Origin: Prostheceraeus crozeri
Taxonomy: Eukaryota > Platyhelminthes > Polycladida > Euryleptidae
Direction: 5' to 3'
Assembly (NCBI GenBank): GCA_907163375.1
Contig: CAJQUW010001694.1
Coordinates: 310,001-374,000, forward strand
Length of the DNA: 64,000 nt
Shown: positions 39,465 to 48,566 of the stretch, piece after piece
Layout: each line of letters begins with the position of its first letter
Position numbering within the stretch: the stretch's first letter is position 1
Notes under the pieces: model-generated
What the model was told of the DNA's origin: nothing
The model's input: the letters and a program-made list of their open reading frames with translations, nothing else
The model's database searches: none
Position numbers and translations under genes: made by a program

Positions 39465-39797
39465 AGATATTACCCAATACGTTGCCCACGATAGGAGCTA
39501 GCATCGGTAGTAACGCTGGAAGGAAAACGCCCTTTTGTGTTAGAGTTTCCCTCTTTCTTTGAAGGGTGACTTTAGGATTGGAGATGAAACCCAATTTCGT
39601 AGCATATCGCTTAAGTAACTTTCGTTGTTTTGGTGCTAATTTCTTCGTCCTCAACTTTCTCACATGAGAAGCATGTCGCTAGCATGTCGTATAGCATTGT
39701 ATCGCTGATTTGCTTTCATTCGTCGGAGAGCTTGAATGGCTGAAGAAAACTTTGAAGACTTTTGACTTTTACGTTTCGTCATTTTACGTTTCGCCAT
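39448..39797 (-). pseudogene. Small basic protein with membrane-active C-terminus (element B)
   Basis: It opens MAKRKMTKRKSQKSSKFSSA and continues with IQALRRMKANQRYNAIRHAS. Later comes KLAPKQRKLLKRYATKLGF, and it ends with a hydrophobic helix (GVFLPALLPMLAPIVGNVLG). A basic helical body followed by a G-x-FLP-x-L-x-P-x-L-x-P-I-V-G tail is a recurring Polinton gene. It has been compared with membrane-lytic minor virion proteins of adenoviruses, though here that is inference. It starts the packaging cluster, upstream of the ATPase. Broken, with about one break. Confidence 0.55.
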
Positions 39798-39848
39798 TTT
39801 CCGTGTTAGTCTTTGCTAAAACCTGTCTTTACCACATTTGCAAAGGTA

Positions 39849-40178
39849 CTAACTATTGCGGCATAAGTGACACTCGAAATGAGCAATATCACAGTGGTTA
39901 CATTTGCAAAGTTGAATGCAATTACGTATGAAACAGCGTTGACAAAAAGCATGCTTACATCTCTTGAAGATGCGCTTTTCATTTCCATCCCTTCGCTTAC
40001 ATACATCGCAAACCATAGTTTCACCGTTAGTGATGTCTATAGCAAGTCTTTTTGAAGATATGAATTTGCTAGCCTTTTCTAAATAATAGACGCATGTACA
40101 GAAGGAATATACTTCGAGAGTGAGCAGGCATAGCTCGAAAACCAGTTGTGCTACAATCAAGTACCACTGCATTTTCAA
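39849..40178 (-). CDS. RING-type zinc-finger protein 1 with N-terminal hydrophobic segment (element B cargo)
   Basis: 109 residues. Residues 5-35 are hydrophobic (WYLIVAQLVFELCLLTLEVY) and may be a membrane anchor or signal. Then comes a RING-like array: C57-x2-C60-x13-C74-x-H76-x2-C79-x2-C82-x10-C93-x2-C96, with further Cys after it (ECHLC). RING domains bind zinc and usually act as ubiquitin E3 ligases. Viruses use them to destroy host restriction factors. A second protein at 41255-41503 has the same C-x2-C-x13-C-x-H-x2-C-x2-C core, so this is a small family. The E3 role is inferred. Confidence 0.5.
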   Translation of the reverse strand: MKMQWYLIVAQLVFELCLLTLEVYSFCTCVYYLEKASKFISSKRLAIDITNGETMVCDVCKRRDGNEKRIFKRCKHAFCQRCFIRNCIQLCKCNHCDIAHFECHLCRNS

Positions 40179-40204
40179 TTTTTCTTTATAGAAAGTTGAA
40201 TGTG

Positions 40205-40584
40205 AATATCTGAAATCGCTTCAATCACTAGACTGCTGCCATGATGGTTAAATGCGTTAAGACGTTCAGCAATTTTTATCATATGTCTTTAAAAAATTCT
40301 TAGGGGTGATCTACCACTTCCATTGAATAAGAAGCAAAATGGAAAGAGCGACTTTCCACCTCTTCCTTTCCAAAATGACTAAACTTAATTTTCGAAACTA
40401 ATCGCGCCATGACAATGCTATCAGAGAATGTATTCATTAACTCTAGAAATAGAGTGCTAGCATCATCGACCACTGCTTCGATGTCGGTCTCATCTTTATG
40501 AAAATTTATCACATAATCTTGAACAGCTCCTTTTAAACTTTGCCTATGAAAATGTAATGTTCCGCAGTCGTTTGAGAAAGACAT
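40205..40584 (-). pseudogene. Free-standing relative of the polymerase N-terminal domain (element B cargo)
   Basis: The segment IVMARLVSKIKFSHFGKEEV, then FHFASYSMEVVDHP, and in the lower part GSSLVIEAISDIHIQL, parallels the polymerase of the same element (27400-27640: RMKALIYLKLKYIKIDFQTG, VPSSSATEVVDCE, ALIFDGVDSAMFKISL). Spacing between the blocks is alike. So a separate small gene carries the domain that precedes the exonuclease in Polinton polymerases. What that domain does is unknown; a contact with the terminal protein or the origin is possible. Broken, with about one break. Confidence 0.5.
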
Positions 40585-40671
40585 GATCGCCCTTCATCTA
40601 ACCCATCCATTGCATGAAAACAACAACTCTTCTCATAGTAACATTTATTGAATAACTGTAACAAGCATGCA

Positions 40672-41202
40672 TTATAAATCAATGGTTTGAAACAGATAAA
40701 ATAGATACAGCTGGTAACTATCATACAGCGAGCAATGATAACCATACACGACTTTGGCAGTCTTGAGGTAAGGAGGAAAGAAGCATTGGTTATGAACGTA
40801 GCTACTACAACGAACAGACAAAATAGGAACATACAAATCCTTAAAACGTTTCGTGACTTCATGATAATGTTGATTCACTCTACTATCCCAAGGCGGGAGC
40901 AAAATATCATCAATGATTAGACTGGGAAATACTTTCCTCTCCTTACCACGATTATTACAAAAGATGCGTATAACATTGAAAGCAGCTAACCATCGTTTAA
41001 AGTCAATTAGAAGAGCACTCTCACAAGAAAAGCTATAGTCTTGCAAATATTTCAGATTAAGTCCATGAATGTGTTTTCTCGCCCATTGATCAACATTGGG
41101 ATTGCAGTTGGCATGTTGATGATAGACACTAACAATCTGATATGTCCAATTGTTCATAGCAATAGCACTGAGCTCCTGTACAGGTTCACCCTCACAATCC
41201 AT
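40672..41202 (-). CDS. DEDDh-type 3'-5' exonuclease-like protein (element B cargo)
   Basis: A 176-residue frame. The opening MDCEGEPVQELSAIAMNNW gives Asp 2 and Glu 4 of exonuclease motif I. The middle holds Asp 98/99 in PSLIIDDILLPPW. The end has YGYHCSLYDSYQLYLF with His 156 and Asp 161 in the H-x4-D spacing of the DEDDh (DnaQ/TREX-like) class. Other notable phrases are WARKHIHGLNLKYL and FKRWLAAFNVIRIF. The start could be further upstream, since a pyrimidine-rich TTTTAG lies about 35 bp before it and might be a splice acceptor. A trimming or proofreading nuclease, or one that removes host-sensed DNA, would make sense; activity is inferred. Confidence 0.5.
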   Translation of the reverse strand: MDCEGEPVQELSAIAMNNWTYQIVSVYHQHANCNPNVDQWARKHIHGLNLKYLQDYSFSCESALLIDFKRWLAAFNVIRIFCNNRGKERKVFPSLIIDDILLPPWDSRVNQHYHEVTKRFKDLYVPILSVRCSSYVHNQCFFPPYLKTAKVVYGYHCSLYDSYQLYLFYLFQTIDL

Positions 41203-41254
41203 AAAAATGATGATAGAAGCCTAAAACGGAAATTTACACATCTAAGGAAACGTT

Positions 41255-41503
41255 CTATAACATATTACAAAATGAAGAATTACATCGATGCTTTTCACGA
41301 CAAAATACACAAATGATATGATGGCAACGAAGAAGTAAAATGTATCTAATAAGACCACGTCTACGACACTCAAAGCACATAAGCGAATTGTCATAGGGTA
41401 GAGTTAGGAAAGGACTAGTAATTCTCCTTCTTTGATATGCGTTTTGAGGCAGCATTCTTCTCCGACTTGCGCTTCGTACCACTGCTGTTAAGGATTTCAT
41501 CAA
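41255..41503 (-). CDS. RING-type zinc-finger protein 2 (element B cargo)
   Basis: 82 residues, with a basic N-terminal region (SASRRRMLPQNAYQRRRITS) and then a RING-like array: C43-x2-C46-x13-C60-x-H62-x2-C65-x2-C68-x5-C74-x4-C79. The first part has exactly the spacing of the protein at 39849-40178. Its start region overlaps the 3' end of the next gene (41415-42186) in another register, so the true start may be the Met at the basic region's end. A ubiquitin-ligase-like role is inferred from the fold alone. Confidence 0.45.
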   Translation of the reverse strand: MMKSLTAVVRSASRRRMLPQNAYQRRRITSPFLTLPYDNSLMCFECRRRGLIRYILLLRCHHIICVFCREKHRCNSSFCNML

Positions 41504-42186
41504 TTATGTCATCTACGTTGGGTGGTTTTGGAATATATAGGATGGATTCCATATGCATGGAGAGAGAGGCTATTTTATTATCCTTGTGCCGACCATAATA
41601 TAGCCCATTCACTTTGAAAAGGATATCCCAAGTACCTTCTCCGAGCTCGTCGCATGTGATGGATGTTGAATGATCTCCCTCCTTATAGTAAGTGCACCAA
41701 TGTGATACCGGTAGGCAAATTTGATTACCATCCCAAATCTTTCTATAGGGAGTATCCTTGTCATCTCTCGCCTTCCACTCTTGAGCAAGAGGAGTAGGAA
41801 TGTCCATATTTAATGTCACGTACTCCTCAATAATATCAAGTTGGCGGCGAATGTACGGACTCACGGGGATCAGTATGTAGTCCCCATACTGATTGTGCAT
41901 TATCTTGACATCCGTGGAAGGGAGCATTCCCGCTTGGAGTACTACGCTATGATCGTCATAACGCAAGACTTGTTTAAATTTACGCTGTAGCGGTGTAGGA
42001 TTATGTACCTTGGTTGTTTCTTCCACTGGCCTCAGTTGTAGATGATCTGATCGTAGCGAACCTTGTAACGTTTGACCGCCATTTTGTCCTACTAGTGCAG
42101 TAGATGGAGTAGATGCCTGAAAATGAAAAAGATTGTATTAAGTTTACGTTCAAGGGAGAAGAGGGAGGGAAGTAGCGACTTACCAT
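41415..42186 (-). CDS. Unknown cargo protein of element B with an intron right after the start codon
   Basis: The main frame (41415-42026 and its upstream continuation to 42116) encodes about 230 residues with no known domain. Phrases are LQRKFKQVLRYDDHSVVLQA, YILIPVSPYIRRQLDIIEEY and WCTYYKEGDHSTSITCDELG, and there is a basic Ser/Lys C-terminus (KRKSEKNAASKRISKK) that could be a nuclear signal. An ATG at 42186-42184 is followed at once by GTAAGT, and a 67-bp GT-AG interval (42117-42183) ends TTTTCAG. The polymerase leader has the same design. A TATA box lies about 100 bp upstream. The gene lies nearest to the right terminal repeat. The frame looks whole. Confidence 0.55.
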
Positions 42187-42282
42187 TTTAGTTGGATAAT
42201 AGAATAGAGAGAGAGAGAGAAAATGTGCGTCCGTCACTCGTGTGATTCAACGATGAAATGATTCTCACTGTGGAAGGCTCGC

Positions 42283-42292
42283 TATTTATATA
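42283..42292 (-). promoter_or_regulatory. TATA box of the rightmost gene of element B
   Basis: TATATAAATA on the - strand, about 97 bp upstream of the ATG at 42186, with a CT-rich initiator-like leader between them. It matches in design the TATA boxes of the left-arm genes. Confidence 0.65.
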
Positions 42293-42399
42293 GTATTGCT
42301 TGATTCTCATTGGATGATGATCCTCATTGGACAATAACATCAAGCTGATTCCAAATCTGGCCTCCGTTTACCAATCCGAGCCTTCGTTCGCCCGCTGGA

Positions 42400-42889
42400 G
42401 CTGTTTCTTGGGAAATTCTAACTCTGTCGTTTTTCGCCAATCTCCCAAATCTGAAATGGCGTCTCACATCTAAACGAAGACAGATATGAACAAGCCGTTT
42501 CTTTCACTGAATTTGTCTCACTCTTAGCTTTCAAACGAGCTATTGCACGACTTTCTACGATCACTAGAACCGAAATTGGAAGATCGGTGCCGGGGGGGGG
42601 GTCGGTGAAATTTGATGAAAACTGTTTTGGTAAAGGTCCCAGGTCGAAATGCGACACTTAAGAAAAATTTTCGAAATTTTGTCCATACAAAGTGACTCTG
42701 ACACTTAGGATTTTTTCGTCAAATCTGAGGTCTGACCTAAAATCTTGTAACAGCTCTAACTTTTGAACGGCTGATCCGATTGACTCGCAACAAAAAAAAT
42801 GTCATTGAGCAGTTTTTTCTCCTCTTTCAAATGAGTATCTATAAGACAAAATCCATCCACTAGAACCAAAATTAGAAGATCGCCGCCGA
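42400..42889. repeat. Extra tandem units inside the right terminal repeat region
   Basis: Two further partial copies of a roughly 240-bp segment of the right terminal repeat (each with a phrase such as AATCTTGTAACAGCTCTAAC and a G-run) lie inward of the repeat proper. The left end has only one such unit, so the right end has grown by tandem duplication or the left has shrunk. Confidence 0.7.
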
Positions 42890-43520
42890 GGGGGGGTCAG
42901 TGAAATTTGATGAAACAAACTTTGGTCAGGGTCCCAGGTCGAAATTCGACACTTTGGAAAAAAAATTTTCCCATACAAAGTCACTCTGACACTTAGGATT
43001 TTTTCAGGTGATCTCCGACGTGAAATCTTGTAACAGCTCTAACTTTTGAACGGCTGATCCGATTGACTCGCAACAAAAATGTCATTGAGCAGTTTTTTCT
43101 CCTCTTTCAAATGAGTATCTATAAGACAAAATCCATCCACTAGAACCAAAATTAGAAGATCGCTGCCGGGGGGGGGGTGGAAAAATTTTATTAACCCAAC
43201 TTTTGACGAGAAACACTATGGGAGGGGTCTCGCACCGAAATTCCACCCTTCCAACCTGGCCGGCACACCACGCCAACCAGGAGAGCGCACCACGAACCAC
43301 CTCTCGCTACGTCGTCGGTCCAGAGGGGGGGGAGTCGGACTCGAAGCAACCCGGTGGCGGACTAGGGCCGACGCCCTCGTCTGACAGGAGGGGGGGAGTC
43401 GGAGTCGAAGCAACCCGGTGGCGGACTAGGGCCGACGCCCTCGTCTGACAGGAGGGGGGAGGTCGGTCGGTCGACGGCGGCCATCTTGCGCGGTCCAGTG
43501 GTGTAGATTTACTTACTACT
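42890..43520 (-). repeat. Right terminal inverted repeat of element B
   Basis: Reverse complement of 21404-22030 with a few per cent difference, including the same pair of 64-bp units and a GC-rich outer part. It ends CTTACTACT at 43520. Confidence 0.9.
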
Positions 43521-43526
43521 TAAGTA
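43521..43526 (+). repeat. Target-site duplication, right (TAAGTA)
   Basis: Exact copy of the six bases at 21398-21403, directly after the last base of element B. Confidence 0.85.
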
Positions 43527-43805
43527 ACAGCTGATTTTGCAAGTACAGGGTGATTCAAAAGTCGGTGCAAAAAGTAAACGGCGATATCTCAGTGATTATT
43601 TAAAATATCAAACTATTCTTTTCTTCTTTAAGTTGTCAAAGGAATGGGATTTGATTATCTATTTGTTACATTAGCACACTAATTCATTCCGTTGCTAAAA
43701 ATTTCAGAAGTTTTCGTTTTCATTTATATGCTTTATAGTTGCTCGAATTATTCACTGCATCGTACTTGCAATCTGTTTGCTGACTCAGTGCATACGTAAG
43801 TATCC

Positions 43806-43934
43806 AGTTCATAGATATACAACATTTAAACATACAAACTGATGTTCAAGTTCATAGATATCCAACATTTGATCATACAAACTGATGTTCAAGTTCATAG
43901 ATATCCAACATTTGAACGCAAAACTGATGTTAAC
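43806..43934 (+). repeat. Three 43-bp tandem repeats in transposon 1
   Basis: Units starting AGTTCATAGATATMCAACAT begin at 43806, 43849 and 43892 with an exact 43-bp period. They lie in the untranslated region before the transposase start. Confidence 0.8.
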
Positions 43935-43956
43935 AAAGACACAGGCATCATTCGCT

Positions 43957-45013
43957 ATGGATTTTCAGACGCCAAAAGAGCTGTTAAAACTTTATCATCA
44001 GAATGGTGAGAATGTGACTTCTTGTATTCGAGCTTATAACCACTGGCATAATGTTAAGAAATGTCGATTTTCTTACAATGCCATCAAAAGGTTGATAGCA
44101 CGGTTTGATGAAACTGGGTCTGTCAAGGACCGACCAATCACTGGAAGACCTTCAGTCCTTCAGAATTGCATTGAAGATGTGGATCTGACTCTTCGACATC
44201 ATCAAACTGACAGTCCTCTTGGTGCAACATCGACTCGTCGCATCTCTGATGAAATTGAATTATCACAATCGAGTGTATGGAGAATCTTGCGTCATCATCT
44301 TCGTTTACACCCCTACAAGCTTCAACTCTGTCAAGCAATTTCTGAGACAGATAAGATATCCAGACTTGAATTCTCAGACCACATAAGATCTGTCATCGAC
44401 TCAACTAGGAAATATTCTGTAGACCGACGAAGCAATATTCCGACTCGATGGTGTCGTAAATAGACACAATTGCATAGTGTGGGGAACAGAGAGGCCACAC
44501 CCAGTTTCACGGAGTCTCCATGCCAATCAAGTCAGTGTCTGGATGGGATTCTCCAAAGAACTAAAGCTGACCCCTTATTTCTTTGAAGGGACAGTCACAG
44601 GTGACAGCTACCTTAAAATGCTCCATACTCATGACATTCCACAACTTCAGTCTTCGGGCAAGATGAATGATATAACCTTCCAGCAAGATGGGGCGCCACC
44701 TCATTTCGCCAAGAAAGTTTCTGAATTCCGAAAGGAAGTGTTTGGTGACCGTGTAATTGCACGTGGATTTTCCACCAGGTGGCCACCCAGGTCTCCGGAT
44801 CTTTCCCCATTAGATTTTTACTTGTGGGGTACACTGAAAAACAGAGTATACCATCATGGAAGGCCAGGCTCCATGGAAGAGTTGAAGAGCCGTATTACGA
44901 ACAAAGTTGCCTTGTTGAATCAGTCAGAACTAATAAATGCTATCTCAGACGTTCTTTACCGAGCGGAATTGCTGGTTGAGGTAAATGGTGATGTCTTTGA
45001 GTATTCAAAATGA
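43957..45013 (+). pseudogene. Tc1/mariner-type transposase, frameshifted
   Basis: The start is taken at the Met before DFQTPKELLKLYHQNGENVT, the usual beginning of the DUF4817-like helix-turn-helix region (ending ETGSVKDRPITGRPS). A second helix-turn-helix follows (SRRISDEIELSQSSVWRIL is close to the family pattern; here TRRISDEIELSQSSVWRILR). The catalytic core has the first Asp in TDEAIFRLDG (44425-44455), the second in ITFQQDGAPPHFA and the third in PDLSPLDFYLWG. By my count 41 residues separate the last two, a DD41D spacing. The frame shifts between about 44400 and 44440, and a stop (TAG) stands where a Trp is usual before TDEA, so this copy is inactive. The remainder is well preserved, which implies fairly recent decay. 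Confidence 0.88.
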
Positions 45014-45327
45014 ATCCTTGTTTTCTGAATATGATCTTATTTGAAAATCGCTTGTTATTATCTAAAAAACTTTGGAGGAGAAAAACATAGTGGGAATAAA
45101 CAAAAATTGAATTAATACATCAATACACAATAATAATTAGTGTGCTAATGAACAAAAACTGAATTAATAAATTCAGTTAAAAAATAATTAGTGTGCTAAT
45201 GCAACAAATGGATTATCAAATCCCATTCCTTTGACAACTTAAAAGAAGAAAAAATTAGGTCGGTATCTTAAATAATCACTGAGATATCGCCGTTTACTTT
45301 TCGCACCGACTTTTGAATCACCCTGTA

Positions 45328-48300
45328 TACTTGTGGTGGGGAGTCATGGGCCACCGAATGTGGGGTGATACCGGCCTCCCCAAATTCACCGCAATATTTT
45401 AGAAGTCGCCAAAAAATTATTTTCTCTCATTATCTCATAAAATATCTATCTCATCAGCTGACATAGCCAACAGGAAAATACGTAACAGTACGTTATTGTG
45501 AAAGGTCTCCGAAAGTTAAAGTGATGTAAGCAACATTAAGAAGCCAGCAAGTCGAGCCATTGGGTGAAAAAGAGTGATAGGAGTAATAAACCAAGTTCAC
45601 ATTTGCAGATGGCTGCGCCTAAGGCATGTTATCTTAAGATTGGACAGCATTAGATTGCTATCTCAAGCTGCAACATTCTATTGTAAATCAATAAGCTGTT
45701 TCATGCAACAGTTTTTACAGCATATTTACATCTAGTGAGGTCGCAAACTAATGTTCAGAAATTGGGGTAGATAACCAGCTAGAACGATTATGATTGGGGT
45801 TCAAACTGTTTACTGACTTCGTTTGGAATTAATCAACCTTTATCAGTGTTCATTTACAGCTCTCACTCTGATTATTCTCAGTCATAGCTTTGATTATCAT
45901 GCCTTCGCATAGCAAGAAGGCTCAGTTATTCGTCAAAATTAAAGTTTTGCCGGTTAACAACTTATCTTCAACGGGTTGACCGGTCAATCAAATAAGATAA
46001 TCGCTCTTATGTGTAAGGAGCATCTTAAATTTGACTGTTGTGGAACATAATTAAATCAATGTCGCATTTTTACAAATATTAATGGGTGGCCCGTAACACC
46101 CCCGATCTTTTGAAAGTGGCAAATTCGTCTCTATTCAGGATATTTCCTCGGAAACAAAGTGAAACGGGTATTATGGGAAAATAACATACGGAACCTTGTG
46201 TCCGTATCCATAGCTAGTTATTAAGCCAAAAAGTTGATCCTGAAGCGGAATTAGTTTTCTCTATAACCCTTAAACTCAGGTGGCCCATAATACCGCACTC
46301 TCCCCTATATTCCATCATAAATTGTTATGACTCATCATAGCAAAGGAATCTTTCCAATAATTACCAAGTCATATGATGAGACAAATTATGGCAGTTTTGA
46401 CTTCACCTTGGATTGCAGAAATCAATTTTTCATAGATTTCTAGAATCTGCAATTGTCTGGGCAGCCGTCTGGGTATCTAGGTACAGGATCCGCATCCTTG
46501 GAAAGACTCCAGATACCTACAATCCTTTAAAAGCGCAGTCGCTAACAGCTGCCTCGAGCTGTAGCCTTATGATATTTCCAGAACATGTACAAATCGCATG
46601 GAAAATTGAGATTAGAGATGCGCACGAATCAGTCATTCTTGAAGAAATTTGAGACATTCATCTATTTCCAAAGAAATGAGTCCTGCACTACAACGAAGGT
46701 TTACGGATTGCATGGTAAAATTTAGTATACTCGTAGAAGACGAAAATAGCTGACCGTCGATCAGGTTACAGGGACTCAAGTTATAACGGTTGGGCCTTCA
46801 CTAAATTTTGAGAAATTCAGGTCACGACGAATAATCTTTTCGTGCTTTCTCATCAGGAGCGAATTCCATAATGCATTATCTCAACATGAAACCCAACATG
46901 TGCATTATTGCAATTTAGAATTTGATTAGAAAAATTGAGCTAATTTCTATGAAATAATGATTAATTTCAATACGATTTACATGCAAGTCTGATATTCATT
47001 TATATAAGTCATTCTATATGTACTTTTCATAAACTTCGCTAACAGAAAATAGTGGAACTTTTCTAACGGAGTGATGACAGGGACATGGCAAAAATGCGCG
47101 TACTTTAATATCTTGATCTACTTGGGATATCAATATCCATATGCCTTAGCACTAAATCCATATAGTGCATAATCTATCGCGAGTTATGAATGACATTTCG
47201 TCATTCGGAGTTATACATTCGGCGTCAAAATATTAATATCCCTGTGAGACTATGGTATAATAGCATATTGTCACAATTTCTGGGTATGTACAGATAAATC
47301 GGCAACTTTCCTAACTTACATCGGCCGATATATAAAATACCGATATTTTTGCCTACATCAATGATTTAGCAAATGCATGTTTTTGAAAATTTTGAAAAGG
47401 ATTATTTCATAATTCATATTCATAATTCATTTTTATTGCGTACAGTTGCTTGTTATCGAAAATATAAAAATGAAATTAAATAAATACAATTATTGCTACA
47501 CAATTATGCATGTACATTGTGAAATCGAAAATATATATGACTAGCATTATGACTGAGTGTTTATCTGGTGACAGATATCTATCTGATTTCATCAAGAGCA
47601 AAAAACCGGCAACGCTTATGAATTCTTGACAAGAAGGCGTGACACTACTCATGAATTGTATGCGAAAATTATTAATTTGATACTGTGAGGGTTTAACATG
47701 ATTGTCTCAAGTTGGATAGCAAATTCTAAAAGCAGATTATGGAGCGCACAAGGTAGGGTATATACAACTGCTCTTTATAACAACATTTATTCACTTGATG
47801 TAAAGTATTTTATTGAAAGCATCACTATATTAATTCTCGTGAGAAACAAAGGGGAGAAACTACCGGTAATTTTCTTACACTAAACTTTACCGAGAATAGA
47901 ATCTGTCTATTAGGATAGAATATGATGCTACATTCGTCTATCTTTGCTAGATGATGCAGTTTTCTCAAGAAAACTAAATTTTCATATCCTTATCCAACAA
48001 TACTTTGTTTTCTATCTTGTCAAGACATAATTTCAACTGGAACACTAATACTGTATGTTGATGTCACGCATGCTACAAGTCCACAACAAAGCATCACTTG
48101 AGCAATTATTATTCCAGAATGCGTCATTTACAATAGAGGTTTGATTATTTCCTAACATTTACATAGGGTTTTCTTTTTTCATTTAGAACATCTAATTGGG
48201 ACATCACGTGAAAAATGAAACAAAGCACCTGATAATGAAATATTTACAGGGTTACTTGCGTATTGTGAGAAGTCTGAAGGGTGGGAAGGCTACATGTACT

Positions 48301-48566
48301 AGTGCATGGCATCCATTACTGCATATGTGTAAGGAATATGTTATGAACCATTATATCGGCAGTGCCGATATTTGTTCTTTTGCCAATAAATTATCGGGAA
48401 TCGGCAAAATTACACATATCGGCACATCCCTCATAATTTCTCATGAAACAGAAATAATAGAGGATATTTGTGATGTAGACGACTATTTCATACGGAAGAT
48501 AATCCAACAGATTAATAAAAAATCGCAATGAAGCGCAATAGCGCTTCACTTTTTTTAATAGATATA
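45328..48566. other. Host non-coding DNA
   Basis: No supported gene over 3.2 kb. Short frames have no recognisable content. Two clusters of CCGATAT/ATCGGCC phrases, at 47325-47370 and 48355-48432, resemble the ends of hAT-like non-autonomous elements; I could not match them into a clear terminal repeat pair. Confidence 0.4.

Larger units (their letters stand above)
21404..43520. mobile_element. Polinton/Maverick (element B), complete end to end
   Basis: A 22,117-bp element that starts AGTTGTAAG and ends CTTACTACT (AG...CT), has terminal inverted repeats of about 625 bp and is flanked by the 6-bp duplication TAAGTA. It encodes the diagnostic set: retroviral-type integrase, FtsK/HerA ATPase, adenovirus-type protease, major capsid, penton-like minor capsid pair, core-type basic proteins and DNA polymerase B. 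It also carries an unusual cargo. Terminal repeats differ at only a few per cent of positions, which suggests a fairly young insertion. Structurally it looks whole; several genes are broken, with roughly ten breaks in all, while integrase, ATPase, protease and core protein frames look whole. A mariner element has landed 20 bp outside its right end. Confidence 0.93.
43546..45325 (+). mobile_element. Tc1/mariner-superfamily transposon 1, 1780 bp
   Basis: Flanked by TA (43544-43545 and 45326-45327). Terminal inverted repeats of about 140 bp (43546-43684 and 45186-45325) both start CAGGGTGATTCAAAAGTCGG and differ at only a few positions. It carries one transposase gene, now interrupted. Three tandem 43-bp units lie between the left repeat and the gene. 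It sits 20 bp outside the right end of element B, so it probably jumped there independently. Confidence 0.92.

Noticed and set aside
47325-48435. Second hAT-like element between two ATCGG-rich clusters
   Set aside because: The two clusters are similar in style but I could not align them as terminal inverted repeats or find a duplication.
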